Shown: positions 16,712 through 25,896, numbered from the stretch's first letter. The stretch is 64,000 nt of DNA from Bacillus sp. FJAT-27445 (GCF_001510665.1 NZ_LMTI01000002.1:231815-295814); one strand, 5' to 3'. Numbers and translations are program-made. Notes: generated by a model not told the origin, from the sequence alone.

Positions 16712-17764
16712 CTAAATTAATTTTTTCACCTGTTCATCATATGTTTCCTGGTCGATCTTACCGTTTAACAGCTTTCTGCGGAGTTCCTTGATTTCATCTG
16801 CATGCGATGGATTCATTCTTTGCTTCTGATCCGAAGAATTTTTACCTTTATTCTTTTTAGGGGTTGCTGATGTTTTTCGATTTTCAGCCTTGTTCCTTAG
16901 CCCGAAGAAAATTAGCATCGCGGCAATGATGATGGATGCGCCGATGATGACTCCACCAGCTGCGCCGATAATTGGGCGGTTTTGTTTTTCTCCACCATTG
17001 CCGCCACTGTTTGCGGCAACCTGGTCCGTTGCTGTTGAGCCGGTATGATTTTCATCATTCGGCGCTTTGTTCTTGTCAATCATTGAAAGTGTGGAGTCAT
17101 TTCCTTCTTTTTTATAGGAAACCTTGTAGTTGAAAGAACTCCCTTTCTTTGCATCCTTTTGCTGGTAAAATGCGATTTGTTCCCCGTATTCACTTTTCTG
17201 AGTACTTGATGGCTTGGGATCCATTGAAATCTCTGAAGATTTTAATGGTGCATAGATGATGACGTCCATTGTTTCAATGTCTGCAGGGGCCGTATACTCA
17301 TAGGTGAAATTTTTTGTACCTTTCACTTCGATAGGGTTGGAGTAATATTCGACAACGAATTTATAGACTTCATCCTTCTTAATTGGATTCTCGGGGGTAA
17401 AAGAAATGACCCCTTTTTCTTTATCAACCTCGAAAGGCCGTTGAACTTCCGGTTTGTCGTCACTTGGAAATTCAGCTACTAGATAAACCTGGAAGTTTTT
17501 TTCATTGGCAGGAACAGGAACTTCTACTTTGCCGGTATAATCTTGGCCGCTCTTGTTTGTAATGGTTCCATATAGCCCTACCAAAAGGGATGGCTCTTCT
17601 TTCGGCCAGTTTTCAGGATAATCGAATTCAGGCATCACTTGGATCTGCAATTCTTTGTAGGGAAATTGCCCTGGGTCAAAATTCACTTCCGCATTTGCAC
17701 CAGGAGCTCCGATAATCAAACCGGAAGATGTGATTAATAAAAATGCCATTAGTTTTTTCAGCAT
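16712..17764 (-). CDS. Exported, membrane-anchored protein heading the ccm cluster, SHOCT-like C-terminus
   Basis: 350 residues: signal peptide (1-26 after the ATG at 17764, which follows GAGGAGG), a beta-rich extracytoplasmic domain to about residue 230, a low-complexity linker rich in Asn/Gly/Thr, one membrane helix (GAAGGVIIGASIIIAAMLIFF) and a basic cytoplasmic tail ending HADEIKELRRKLLNGKIDQETYDEQVKKLI-like, a SHOCT-type domain. It shares layout with the 329-residue protein at 12363-13352. It is first in the ccm operon; function unknown. Confidence 0.75.
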   Translation of the reverse strand: MLKKLMAFLLITSSGLIIGAPGANAEVNFDPGQFPYKELQIQVMPEFDYPENWPKEEPSLLVGLYGTITNKSGQDYTGKVEVPVPANEKNFQVYLVAEFPSDDKPEVQRPFEVDKEKGVISFTPENPIKKDEVYKFVVEYYSNPIEVKGTKNFTYEYTAPADIETMDVIIYAPLKSSEISMDPKPSSTQKSEYGEQIAFYQQKDAKKGSSFNYKVSYKKEGNDSTLSMIDKNKAPNDENHTGSTATDQVAANSGGNGGEKQNRPIIGAAGGVIIGASIIIAAMLIFFGLRNKAENRKTSATPKKNKGKNSSDQKQRMNPSHADEIKELRRKLLNGKIDQETYDEQVKKLI

Positions 17765-18256
17765 GACAGTCCTCCTCGATAAGTGAAAACACATGACTAG
17801 AACGTACTACTTTTCACTATAGTCCTCTTTGGAATAAATATAATCGACAGCGCACCCCAATTGTTGAGGGACTCTTGAACATTTTGTTAAAGGGTAGAAA
17901 ACGTTGCGGTTTGGACAAAAAAACATCATAAATTGTTCACATCTTAAAAGCTTTCTATTTACTAGTGAAAAAAACAGGTAGAAAGAACTATTCATCACGG
18001 AAAAAATGGAGCCCTTGTGAAACCTTTAACAATAAGAATGCCACGTTTCTCTCTTGACCCCAGCCAGGGCGAGTGGTGCTAGTTGAAGTTTCCATATTGT
18101 TACTACATGATAACTATAAAGCCTATCCTTTTTTACCAGTAATAGTGTTTTTGACTATTTTGTTACACTTAGGCAACCTTGGCTGATATCCTTTCGATTT
18201 TCCATATCCCGTTGAGCTGCAACTCCCTTATAATCAAGATAAAAGGTGGGGTAACG
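17765..18256. other. 492-bp intergenic region between the ccm operon and the rhodanese gene
   Basis: No credible gene. It must hold the divergent promoters of the 17-gene-side ccm operon (minus) and of the rhodanese gene (plus). TTGTGAAACCTTTAACAA and TTGTTCACATC resemble half or degenerate FNR/ResD-type sites, which would suit an oxygen-controlled respiratory cluster, but neither is a full match and I do not annotate them as operators. The TATAAT at 18230-18235 lacks a good -35. Confidence 0.4.
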
Positions 18257-18616
18257 TTGAAAAAGTATCTAATCCTATTCATTGTTCTCCTGGTTTTAGG
18301 CTGTAGCGCTAACAACTATCAAACGGTTTCGGTTGACGAAGCGATGAACATGATAGTAAAAAACGATGTAAAGATTCTGGATGTAAGAACACCTGAGGAG
18401 TACAATGGCGGGCATATCCCAGGCGCCCAACTAATTCCCTTGCAAGTCCTTGATGGGCTATCTGAAAATCTCGACAAAGACGAAAAATATATTATCGTCT
18501 GTAGAAGCGGAAACCGGTCCCAGCAGGCAAGCGAACTTCTTGCGGCAAAGGGTTTCAAGGTTATCAATATGTCTGGCGGTATGAATGCCTGGACCGGGGA
18601 AATTGAATATAAATAA
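18257..18616 (+). CDS. Rhodanese-domain lipoprotein
   Basis: 119 residues. The start is TTG at 18257, preceded by GGTGGGG. A lipoprotein signal ends in LVLGCSANNY, so the protein is lipid-anchored at the outer face. A single rhodanese domain carries the catalytic loop VCRSGNRSQQA. It probably handles sulfane sulfur or a redox partner outside the membrane; the substrate is unknown. It lies between the ccm operon and a di-heme cytochrome, and is transcribed divergently from ccm. Confidence 0.85.
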   Translation: MKKYLILFIVLLVLGCSANNYQTVSVDEAMNMIVKNDVKILDVRTPEEYNGGHIPGAQLIPLQVLDGLSENLDKDEKYIIVCRSGNRSQQASELLAAKGFKVINMSGGMNAWTGEIEYK

Positions 18617-18621
18617 AAAAA

Positions 18622-18650
18622 TCCCTGTCTGCATTGAATGCAGGCAGGGG
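18622..18650. terminator. Bidirectional terminator between rhodanese and cytochrome genes
   Basis: CCCTGTCTGC pairs with GCAGGCAGGG around a short loop, followed on the minus strand by seven T residues. It separates the convergent rhodanese (plus) and cytochrome c (minus) genes. Confidence 0.85.
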
Positions 18651-18654
18651 TTCC

Positions 18655-19314
18655 TTATTCTCCTTTTTCAAGGGATCTGATATATGAAACGACATCGGTA
18701 ATATCTTTTTTACTAAGTTGCCGGACACCTTCAGTACCTTTTAGCGATGGTGCCATTCTCGTGTCTTCCCGCCCATATGCAGTATTGATCCAGATTTGCT
18801 CATCGGTGTTGTACTTTAAGTATCCAGGATTTGCAAGGGCTGTCCCCATTTTTACTTTTCCCGCGCCCCGTTCGCCGTGGCATTGGATACAGGCACGCTG
18901 GTAGATTTTTTCTCCATTTTCCACGTTTCCGGAAATTTTATCGGGGACATCGAATTTAATTTTCTTTTTTTGCCAATTCCTAATAAACGCGACGACATTT
19001 TTCAATTGCTCCTCGCTAAGCCTTGGCCCATACGCAGGCATTGCCGCTTCAGGACGTCCGAACTCAATATAGTGGGTTAGGTCCTGGTCGCTTACAGAAC
19101 TTAAAAATATCTGGCTGTTGATAGAGGTCCCCGCGTTTTTGCCCTCTCCTTTTCCTGTATCGCCGTGGCAGATCAAACATTGCTGTTGATAGACTTTTTC
19201 TCCTGCCTGGACAGCCTTGTAATTCTTTCCTTTTAAGCCATTTGTCGTGATAAAAACTGTTACCCCGATAATAGCGATTAACAAGTAAAAACTAATTAAT
19301 ACTTTTTTCTTCAT
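18655..19314 (-). CDS. Membrane-anchored di-heme cytochrome c
   Basis: 219 residues: an uncleaved-looking N-terminal helix (about 4-24) and two cytochrome c domains in tandem, each with a heme site, QQQCLICHGDTGKGEG and QRACIQCHGERGAGKV, and distal methionines in AAMPAYG and TRMAPSL. It is a small electron carrier, and the likely customer of the ccm genes next door. Start at ATG 19314, preceded by AAAGGTG; longer N-terminal extensions read into non-coding sequence. Confidence 0.93.
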   Translation of the reverse strand: MKKKVLISFYLLIAIIGVTVFITTNGLKGKNYKAVQAGEKVYQQQCLICHGDTGKGEGKNAGTSINSQIFLSSVSDQDLTHYIEFGRPEAAMPAYGPRLSEEQLKNVVAFIRNWQKKKIKFDVPDKISGNVENGEKIYQRACIQCHGERGAGKVKMGTALANPGYLKYNTDEQIWINTAYGREDTRMAPSLKGTEGVRQLSKKDITDVVSYIRSLEKGE

Positions 19315-19448
19315 GACAGCACCTTTACTCCGGCCCTTTAATTGGTGATATGGCCAAAGCCCCTTATCCTTAATTCTATCTTTTTCTTGGATGGTCTGAG
19401 ACAGACTAAGATATGCCTTTGCTCTTTTTTTGAGAGGGCTACAGACAG

Positions 19449-20117
19449 TTAAACTGTCTTTTGTAGCCAACCTTCCTGCATCGCAAAAGCGGCTGCCTGA
19501 GCCCGGTTATTCATGTGGAGTTTCTCCATGATGTTCCGGATATGGTTCTTAACTGTATTTTCAGAGATGAAGAGAGTACAAGCTATTTGGCGGTTTGTCA
19601 TTCCTTTTGTAACCTCTAAGAGGATTTCCTTTTCTCTCTTGGTGAGCAAATTATTTTTCGCCCCCATCTTTCCTGCTGCAAAATTATTTTCCAGCCTGAT
19701 GATATTATCAATGATGTTTCTTGCGATTGGGCCGGAAATGACATACTCGCCCCGATTTGCCATATGGATAAAGGCAATAAGTTCATTTGGCAGCAAACTT
19801 TTCAACAAGTACCCCCTCGCCCCGTTTCTTAGTGCATCGAGAAGGTCTTGCTCTTCATCATTAACGGACAGCACGAGGATATTGCTTTCGGGCAGTTCTT
19901 CAATCAGCTTTTTCATCGCCGCAATTCCATCCTCTGTTGGCATATTTACATCCATCAGGATGACATTCGGTTTTAGATCTTTGGCCAACTCTAATGCTTC
20001 GCAGCCATTGCGTGCTTGCCCGACCAGTTCCAGGGAAGCTTCCTCCCTCAGAATACTTTCAAGCCCTTTCAGGAACATAAAATTCACGTCGACAATCAAT
20101 ACTTTTAGTTTTTCCAT
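19449..20117 (-). CDS. NarL/LuxR-type response regulator
   Basis: 222 residues: a receiver domain with the phosphorylated aspartate in VILMDVNMPTEDG and the conserved lysine in GYLLKSLLPNEL, then a LuxR-type DNA-binding domain (LTKREKEILLEVTKGMTNRQIACTLFISENTVKNH; the key helix is TNRQIACTLFISENTVKN). No histidine kinase gene is adjacent. It is probably the regulator of the cytochrome or ccm genes, but that is an inference from position. ATG 20117 has GGGAGG upstream at a slightly long spacing. Confidence 0.9.
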   Translation of the reverse strand: MEKLKVLIVDVNFMFLKGLESILREEASLELVGQARNGCEALELAKDLKPNVILMDVNMPTEDGIAAMKKLIEELPESNILVLSVNDEEQDLLDALRNGARGYLLKSLLPNELIAFIHMANRGEYVISGPIARNIIDNIIRLENNFAAGKMGAKNNLLTKREKEILLEVTKGMTNRQIACTLFISENTVKNHIRNIMEKLHMNNRAQAAAFAMQEGWLQKTV

Positions 20118-20483
20118 AAGGCAAAGAGCCTCCCTCATCCTGGGTGTAACGGAAGTTTCGCAATCTGGCTGTCCCGAGCCAGGCCATTAACCGCATTTCC
20201 CTAGTAATTACTATTAATTAGTTTCATTGTAGTCCCCCTTACCTATACTGACTAGTTACCCAAAGGGGTTTTAAGAAATTGTTCATAATTAGAGAGAAAA
20301 ATCTTCACAATATCTTCATAAGTTTGTGCTTTGTCGGCCTTCGAAAATAGAAATCCATCTATCGTGATCTCCAATAGATTATCGTTTTCTGGCTTGGGAC
20401 CAAATAAAATTCATCAAAAAAACCCGGCTTCCGCTTGATTCGCAGAGCCGGGTTTTCTATTTTTGAAAATCTAATGTAATTAA
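20118..20483. other. 366-bp intergenic region between the regulator and efp
   Basis: No gene seen. It holds the regulator's promoter region, including the perfect palindrome AGTAATTACT (20204-20213) within a longer imperfect repeat, and the efp terminator. The stretch 20280-20410 shows nothing recognisable. This is the right border of the accessory block absent from the corresponding B. subtilis region. Confidence 0.45.
20417..20456 (-). terminator. Intrinsic terminator after efp
   Basis: AACCCGGCT and AGCCGGGTT form the stem; on the minus strand it is followed by seven T residues. It lies about 30 bases after the efp stop. Confidence 0.9.
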
Positions 20484-21041
20484 TTAAGCGCGTGATACAT
20501 AGCTGCCATCGGTCGTGTTGATAATCAGGCGGTCACCCTGGTTAACAAAGAATGGCACATGGACAACCAAGCCGGTTTCAACAGTTGCAGGCTTGGAGCC
20601 GCCGGAAGCAGTGTCTCCTTTGATGCCTGGTTCTGTTTCTGTTACCTCTAGTTCAACCGTATTTGGAAGTTCAACTCCCAATGTTTCCCCATGGTACATC
20701 ATGATAGAGACTTCCATATTTTCCTTAAGGAATTTCAATTCGTATTCAATCGCGCTGGCTGGCAGCTCGATTTGCTCATAGGATTCATTATCCATAAAAA
20801 TGTGCTGGTCGCCGCTTGCATATAGATATTGCATCCTGCGGTTGTCAATTTGTGCCTTTCCAACTTTTTCTCCAGCACGGAATGTTTTTTCATTCACGTT
20901 GCCTGTGCGAAGATTTCGTAGCTTGGAACGGACAAAAGCCGCGCCTTTACCCGGCTTGACATGCTGGAAATCCATAACGCGCCAAATACCGCCGTCTACC
21001 TCGATTGTAAGTCCTGTACGGAAGTCGTTAACTGAAATCAT
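20484..21041 (-). CDS. efp: Translation elongation factor P
   Basis: 185 residues, full length, with three OB-like domains. It relieves ribosome stalling at polyproline motifs. The loop that carries the modified residue reads [16 protein letters not shown] near residue 30, with lysine at the tip. It is the last gene of aroQ-pepQ-efp, the same order as in B. subtilis. Confidence 0.98.
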   Translation of the reverse strand: MISVNDFRTGLTIEVDGGIWRVMDFQHVKPGKGAAFVRSKLRNLRTGNVNEKTFRAGEKVGKAQIDNRRMQYLYASGDQHIFMDNESYEQIELPASAIEYELKFLKENMEVSIMMYHGETLGVELPNTVELEVTETEPGIKGDTASGGSKPATVETGLVVHVPFFVNQGDRLIINTTDGSYVSRA

Positions 21042-21060
21042 GTGTGTTCCTCCTAGTTCC

Positions 21061-22122
21061 TTAAAGAATAATCAATTCCTTCGTTGAGTGGGTGAGCGAT
21101 TCATTGTGGTCAAGGGTAATGACCGTATCATCCTCGATACGTACGCCGCCTAGGCCAGGAATATAGATGCCTGGTTCAACGGTCACAACCATCCCCGGTT
21201 CGAGAACCGTTTCGGAAATCCTTGATAACGATGGCCCCTCATGGACCTCCAGCCCAATCCCGTGGCCAGTTGAATGCCCAAAATATTCACCATATCCCTT
21301 TTCGGCAATAAGGTTGCGAGTCAATGCATCCGCTTCCTTCCCGGTCATTCCAGGCTTGATGCCAGCCATGCCCCGCAGCTGCGCTTCAAGGACAATATCG
21401 TAAATATCCCGTAATTTCTGGTCAGCAGCACCAACAGAAACAGTCCTGGTAATATCGGATACGTACCCCTTATAATAGGCGCCATAATCAAGAGTTACAA
21501 AATCTCCTGCTTCGATTACTTTTTCGCTTGCGACTCCGTGCGGCAAAGCCGAACGGTAACCTGATGCGACAATGATATCAAAGGAAGAGCTCGAGGCTCC
21601 TGCCTTCCGCATGAAAAATTCAAGTTCATTTGAAACTTCCAGTTCCGTCTTGCCCGGGCGAATAAACTCCAAGATATGAGTAAATGCAGCATCGGCAATG
21701 CCCGCTGCTTCCTTTAATATCTTAATCTCTGCATCCGTCTTTATCAAGCGCAACTTTTCGATTGCGCCATCAACAGGAACAAGCTCGCCTTCAAAAACCT
21801 TTTCATACGATTTGTACAACCCATATGTAACGTGATTTTGCTCAAATCCAAGCTTTGCTATCCCCAGCAGCTTTGCCTGATGGGCGACTTCTTCCTGCAT
21901 CGTCCCATTGTGGCGTACGACCTCGAAACCTTCGCATTGCTTTGAAGCCTGCTCTACATACCTGAAATCCGTAATGAACAGAGCTTTATCTGCACTGATT
22001 AGGACAGTCCCTGCGGAACCTGTGAAATTGGACATATACCTTCGGTTAAATCCGCTTGTAATCAGCATTCCATCAATTCCTAATTTGCCAAACTCATTCC
22101 TCAGTTTCTCCACTTTTACCAT
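21061..22122 (-). CDS. yqhT: Xaa-Pro dipeptidase/aminopeptidase YqhT
   Basis: 353 residues of the M24 metallopeptidase family, creatinase-like N-terminal domain followed by the pita-bread domain. Metal ligands are visible in [19 protein letters not shown] (two Asp), [14 protein letters not shown] (His), VTVEPGIYI (Glu) and GGVRIEDD (Glu). It trims proline-containing peptides in the cytoplasm. Its ATG touches the aroQ stop. Confidence 0.95.
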   Translation of the reverse strand: MVKVEKLRNEFGKLGIDGMLITSGFNRRYMSNFTGSAGTVLISADKALFITDFRYVEQASKQCEGFEVVRHNGTMQEEVAHQAKLLGIAKLGFEQNHVTYGLYKSYEKVFEGELVPVDGAIEKLRLIKTDAEIKILKEAAGIADAAFTHILEFIRPGKTELEVSNELEFFMRKAGASSSSFDIIVASGYRSALPHGVASEKVIEAGDFVTLDYGAYYKGYVSDITRTVSVGAADQKLRDIYDIVLEAQLRGMAGIKPGMTGKEADALTRNLIAEKGYGEYFGHSTGHGIGLEVHEGPSLSRISETVLEPGMVVTVEPGIYIPGLGGVRIEDDTVITLDHNESLTHSTKELIIL

Positions 22123-22571
22123 TATAGTTCCCTCTCCTTTTCCATGTCCAACAGGGCAAAAAATGCAAGCTCATATCCTTTTAATCCGAGGCCGCTGATT
22201 TGTCCCCTGCAAACTGCGGCTGTGACGGAAGTATGCCTGAAATTTTCCCGTGCATAGATATTCGAAATATGTACTTCGATAACAGGCACATGAATTCCTG
22301 CAATTGCATCCCGTATCGCATAACTATAATGCGTATAAGCGCCGGGATTAAAAATAACCCCTGCAAAACCCGCTTCATCTGCTTCCTGAAGCCAGTCGAC
22401 AAGGGTACCTTCATGATTCGATTGCCTGCACTCCACTTCCGCACCGTGTGTGGCAGCAAGTTGGGCAACGGAGGCTTCTACATCCTTTAAAGTTCCCTGG
22501 CCATACACCCCGGGTTCCCGTTTGCCAAGCATATTCAAATTTGGACCATTCAACAATAATATTTTTTTCAT
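22122..22571 (-). CDS. aroQ: Type II 3-dehydroquinate dehydratase
   Basis: 149 residues, typical type II enzyme of the shikimate pathway, forming 3-dehydroshikimate. Active-site landmarks: [19 protein letters not shown] with the lid Arg and Tyr, [19 protein letters not shown], and [17 protein letters not shown] with the catalytic His. Known as yqhS in B. subtilis; another shikimate gene (aroK) lies further right. Confidence 0.97.
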   Translation of the reverse strand: MKKILLLNGPNLNMLGKREPGVYGQGTLKDVEASVAQLAATHGAEVECRQSNHEGTLVDWLQEADEAGFAGVIFNPGAYTHYSYAIRDAIAGIHVPVIEVHISNIYARENFRHTSVTAAVCRGQISGLGLKGYELAFFALLDMEKEREL

Positions 22572-22657
22572 TTCCCGATATCCCCATATCTTATGGTATG
22601 CCTTACGTGTCAGCAGTTATTTTTCTAAACCATTTTACCATACTCCCCCTCAATCTC

Positions 22658-23167
22658 CTACTCGGATACATTCAAGTTTCCTCTACGGTTTTTATAGTCA
22701 TAGGAAATAGAATACCCAATAAAAACTCCATAAAGGATGAACAGGCATATTGATGTGTACATGGTATTTTGGTCTAATCTGCCAAAAGGAGAAATACCGG
22801 GAAACATTGGATTAAGCAATAAAAACACCAGAAGGAATAAAACGATTCCATACCCGATTCCAGAAAGAATGCCGCCTGTTTTCTTTAATAAGGCTGAATA
22901 AATGAAGGCTGTTCCAATCGAAATTAACGCAATTAGGACAATGGCAACGAGCGTACCGAGCCATCCGTTTTTCCAGGAACCAAGTGCCCATGGCCCAAGT
23001 ACCGCCCTAGGGCTTATTTTTGTAAAATGAAAGTAATAGCCAACCTGGCCTATAAAGCTCCAGAACAAGCCTCCCCAAAGCCCGGTAAGCAATACAAGCT
23101 TCGCAAATCCCCTTTCTCCGGCAAGCTCTTTATTGGCAGTACAGCTGTTTTTTTCCATAATCACCAA
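22658..23167 (-). CDS. yqhR: Membrane protein YqhR
   Basis: 169 residues with four membrane helices and a hydrophilic N-terminus, matching YqhR of B. subtilis in size and position between aroQ and yqhQ. The conserved stretch GLWGGLFWSFIGQVGYYFHFTKISPR is visible. Function is unknown. Confidence 0.88.
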   Translation of the reverse strand: MVIMEKNSCTANKELAGERGFAKLVLLTGLWGGLFWSFIGQVGYYFHFTKISPRAVLGPWALGSWKNGWLGTLVAIVLIALISIGTAFIYSALLKKTGGILSGIGYGIVLFLLVFLLLNPMFPGISPFGRLDQNTMYTSICLFILYGVFIGYSISYDYKNRRGNLNVSE

Positions 23168-23360
23168 TCCTTTTGAACGAGATAGTTGCAGTCAGGATTA
23201 GTATGTGCGTTTATTTATTTTTCCTTCCCTTGAGGATATTTTTGTAATGGTAGAGAAATTAAGTCTAATGTAGAGGTTTTCACAATTTTCTAGTAGAATA
23301 AATGTAAGTACATCCAGCCTATGCTGTTTGTGCAACTTCAAGATTAGGTTGGTGTAATGT

Positions 23361-24305
23361 ATGGCAAATGGAAACAAACCAATTTACGGGGGCCAGGCAG
23401 TGGTGGAAGGTGTCATGTTTGGCGGAAAGCATCATTATGTTACCGCAGTAAGGCGGAAGGATGAGTCTGTAGACTATTTCCGGCTGCCGAGAAAAACACA
23501 CCCGTTTGTCGCTTTCTTAAAGAAAATTCCTTTTGTGCGCGGGATTGCGGCAATTATCGAAGCGAGTGCGAACGGCTCCAAACATCTGAATTTTTCTACC
23601 GAACGCTTTGATATAGATCCAAAGGATGACGAAACGATTGATCAGCAGGAAACCTCAAAACTAGCTATGTATCTGGGAGTTGCAGCAATCGGCGTTATCT
23701 CGTTTTTATTCGGGAAATTCATTTTCACGCTTATACCCGCTTCCCTGGCCCATCTGGCAACGCCAATCTTTCCGGGCCACACATCACAGGTTCTCCTTGA
23801 AGGTCTAATCAAACTGATCTTTCTGCTCGCATATATATATATTGTATCGCTTACTCCGCTTGTAAGAAGGGTATTCCAATATCACGGGGCCGAGCATAAA
23901 GTAATAAATTGCTATGAAAATGGGCTGGAACTGACAGTGAAGAATGTCCAGTCAAGTTCCCGTCTCCATTACCGATGTGGTTCAAGTTTTATTTTGTTTA
24001 CAGTGATTGTCGGAGTCTTTGTTTACATGTTTGTCCCGGCTGAACCTTTATGGGTACGCCTTTTAAACCGGCTCGCGCTCATCCCAGTTGTGCTTGGGAT
24101 ATCTTTTGAAGTCCTTCAGCTGACGAATAAACTTCGCGATGTGCCTGTCCTCAAATGGCTCGGTCTCCCTGGGCTTTGGCTGCAGCTCCTGACAACAAAA
24201 GAACCTGATGACAGCCAGGCGGAAATTGCCATTCTCTCGTTTAAAGAACTTTTAAAAATGGAAAAGGATAGTGAGGAACAAAGAAAAGCGCAAGCGCTCG
24301 TTTAG
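23361..24305 (+). CDS. yqhQ: DUF1385 membrane protein YqhQ
   Basis: 314 residues, DUF1385 family. It opens with the diagnostic PIYGGQAVVEGVMFGGKHHYVTAVR, has about five membrane helices, and carries the conserved segments FQYHGAEHKVINCYE and SRLHYRCGSSFILFTV. The His/Cys pattern suggests a metal site, but no function is established. Divergent from yqhR, as in B. subtilis. Confidence 0.95.
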   Translation: MANGNKPIYGGQAVVEGVMFGGKHHYVTAVRRKDESVDYFRLPRKTHPFVAFLKKIPFVRGIAAIIEASANGSKHLNFSTERFDIDPKDDETIDQQETSKLAMYLGVAAIGVISFLFGKFIFTLIPASLAHLATPIFPGHTSQVLLEGLIKLIFLLAYIYIVSLTPLVRRVFQYHGAEHKVINCYENGLELTVKNVQSSSRLHYRCGSSFILFTVIVGVFVYMFVPAEPLWVRLLNRLALIPVVLGISFEVLQLTNKLRDVPVLKWLGLPGLWLQLLTTKEPDDSQAEIAILSFKELLKMEKDSEEQRKAQALV

Positions 24306-24430
24306 CGCCGTATGGACTGGAGGGCCCCGATGGAGATTAAGGAAACACGATAAGCGTAAGCGAATCGATGTTGACTTATCGTAGCGAGGGGACCGAAGTA
24401 CACTAGGCGCTGGGCGGTGGAGCTAGACAA
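24306..24430. repeat. Structured palindromic intergenic repeat
   Basis: About 125 bp between yqhQ and yqhP. Outer arms AGCGCC (24305-24310) and GGCGCT pair, and an inner hairpin is formed by CGATAAG and CTTATCG. It ends in GGTGGAGCTAGACA. From memory, near-identical segments recur between genes in many Bacillaceae; a genome self-search would confirm. It encodes no plausible protein. Confidence 0.65.
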
Positions 24431-24526
24431 ATATATAATAAGACAGAAGAAATTGTCTAAATTCCTTTTGGCGTGTGTTTAAAATTGGGGGAATATGCTT
24501 ATGATGCTCTTAGGGAGGTGGCTATC

Positions 24527-24898
24527 TTGAAAAAACGGAAATCCGTTCTTTTTATAGGCGCACTTATACTTCTTGCGGGAATCGGCATAATAGGGTCGCT
24601 TATAGACAATCCTGCTGGTTTTATCCAACGAATAGCAATAGTTGCCCTTATCAGTTTTGTACTATATTTAATTTTTCGCCGATTTACTGGAGCCGGCCCA
24701 GGCAAGAAAGAGCAACGGGCATTCCTCAAGGCTGCCAGGGAATCCAGAAAACGGAACGGACATAAAAATGACTCGGCTGGGCGAAATGTCGTCCACGGCT
24801 CACTCGCCTCATTGAGGAAGCCGAAAAAGAAAGCAACGGCTCACTTGACAGTAATAGAAGGCAAAAAAGGCAAAAAGAAAAACCGGGCTTCCTTTTAG
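24527..24898 (+). CDS. yqhP: SA1362/YqhP family membrane protein
   Basis: 123 residues with two membrane helices (about 5-23 and 31-48) and a very basic C-terminal tail (KKKATAHLTVIEGKKGKKKN). Start TTG at 24527, with GGGAGGTGG just upstream. Matches YqhP in size and place between yqhQ and yqhO. Function unknown. Confidence 0.85.
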   Translation: MKKRKSVLFIGALILLAGIGIIGSLIDNPAGFIQRIAIVALISFVLYLIFRRFTGAGPGKKEQRAFLKAARESRKRNGHKNDSAGRNVVHGSLASLRKPKKKATAHLTVIEGKKGKKKNRASF

Positions 24899-24920
24899 GG
24901 AGACCGGTTTTCTTTTTCTT
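24878..24920. terminator. Bidirectional terminator between yqhP and yqhO
   Basis: AAAACCGG (24879-24886) pairs with CCGGTTTT (24904-24911); a T-rich tract follows on the plus strand and an A-run precedes. It overlaps the end of yqhP and serves both convergent genes. Confidence 0.8.
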
Positions 24921-24924
24921 AAAG

Positions 24925-25809
24925 TTAATAACTCCATTTTCGAAAAAAGAGCTCGGCACATTGCTGCCCATGCCTTATCAGCTTTTCCTTTTTCTCATTT
25001 GTAAGTTGGAACTCGGTAGAGACTACTCCCGCAGTTGGGATAAAAATAATGTTTTTTGCGTGTTTCCTAGAGATATACCTAGCATCATGGGCGTCCTTCA
25101 TTGTTTCAAAGAGCGCCTCAAACAACTGGATTGCATTTTTGATTTTGTGTTTTGGATTGTTATCAGGCTCATGGCTTAACTGAATTCCCAAAACTGGCCT
25201 CACCTTTTTCACATTCTCGTGGTCAAACAGCCACATCGGAAAGTTGCTTAGCACCCCTCCATCTACGACAATGTTCTTCCCCCCCGCTGTTGGAAGCTTT
25301 ACCGGTTCAAAAAAATAGGGAATGCTGCAGCTCATCCTTACAGCCTTGGCAACAGGAAATTCTGCAGGTGAAATCCCATATTTATGGAGGTCGTCAGGGA
25401 GGATAATCATCGTACCGTTTGTTAAGTCGGAAGCAACTACCCGGAGCGCATCAGACGGAAGGTCGCCAAACGTTCTGAGGCCTTTTAAAGCAAGTTTTTG
25501 TGCAAGCCACTGCTCAAGCGCTTCTCCTTTATATAATCCCATTTTCCAATATAAGAGCAGCCATTTTGTTACGGGGCCGGGAACGAGCAGCTTTCTGGAG
25601 TCCAAAAATTTGGCCGGATTTAGTTCGTCGAGCAATCCAAGCATTTCACTGCTTGAATAGCCCGCGGAAATTAGGCTGGCGATGATAGAGCCTGCGCTTG
25701 TCCCGGCTACCCTGCAAAACCTGAAGCCCCTCCTTTCGATTGCTTCATAGGCGCCAGCCAGTGCAAAGCCTTTAATGCCTCCGCCAGAAAAAACACCATC
25801 AATCAGCAT
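24925..25809 (-). CDS. yqhO: Patatin-like phospholipase YqhO
   Basis: 294 residues of the patatin family. The oxyanion loop FSGGGIKGFA, the nucleophile elbow VAGTSAGSI with catalytic Ser, and the acid in VVDGGVLSNFP are all present, so it should be an active lipid acyl hydrolase. No signal peptide. ATG 25809 follows GGGAG by 8 bases. Confidence 0.92.
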   Translation of the reverse strand: MLIDGVFSGGGIKGFALAGAYEAIERRGFRFCRVAGTSAGSIIASLISAGYSSSEMLGLLDELNPAKFLDSRKLLVPGPVTKWLLLYWKMGLYKGEALEQWLAQKLALKGLRTFGDLPSDALRVVASDLTNGTMIILPDDLHKYGISPAEFPVAKAVRMSCSIPYFFEPVKLPTAGGKNIVVDGGVLSNFPMWLFDHENVKKVRPVLGIQLSHEPDNNPKHKIKNAIQLFEALFETMKDAHDARYISRKHAKNIIFIPTAGVVSTEFQLTNEKKEKLIRHGQQCAELFFRKWSY

Positions 25810-25896
25810 GGAAGCCACTCCCGTCGATGTATTCCCTCCTACATCTTTAAGCGGCTTCCTTTAATTATAGTACTGTGGACAAACAGAATATTTTAG

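Noticed and set aside
17807-17998. A 63-residue frame upstream of the ccm operon
   Set aside because: No good ribosome site, low-quality composition, and it lies in the likely promoter region.
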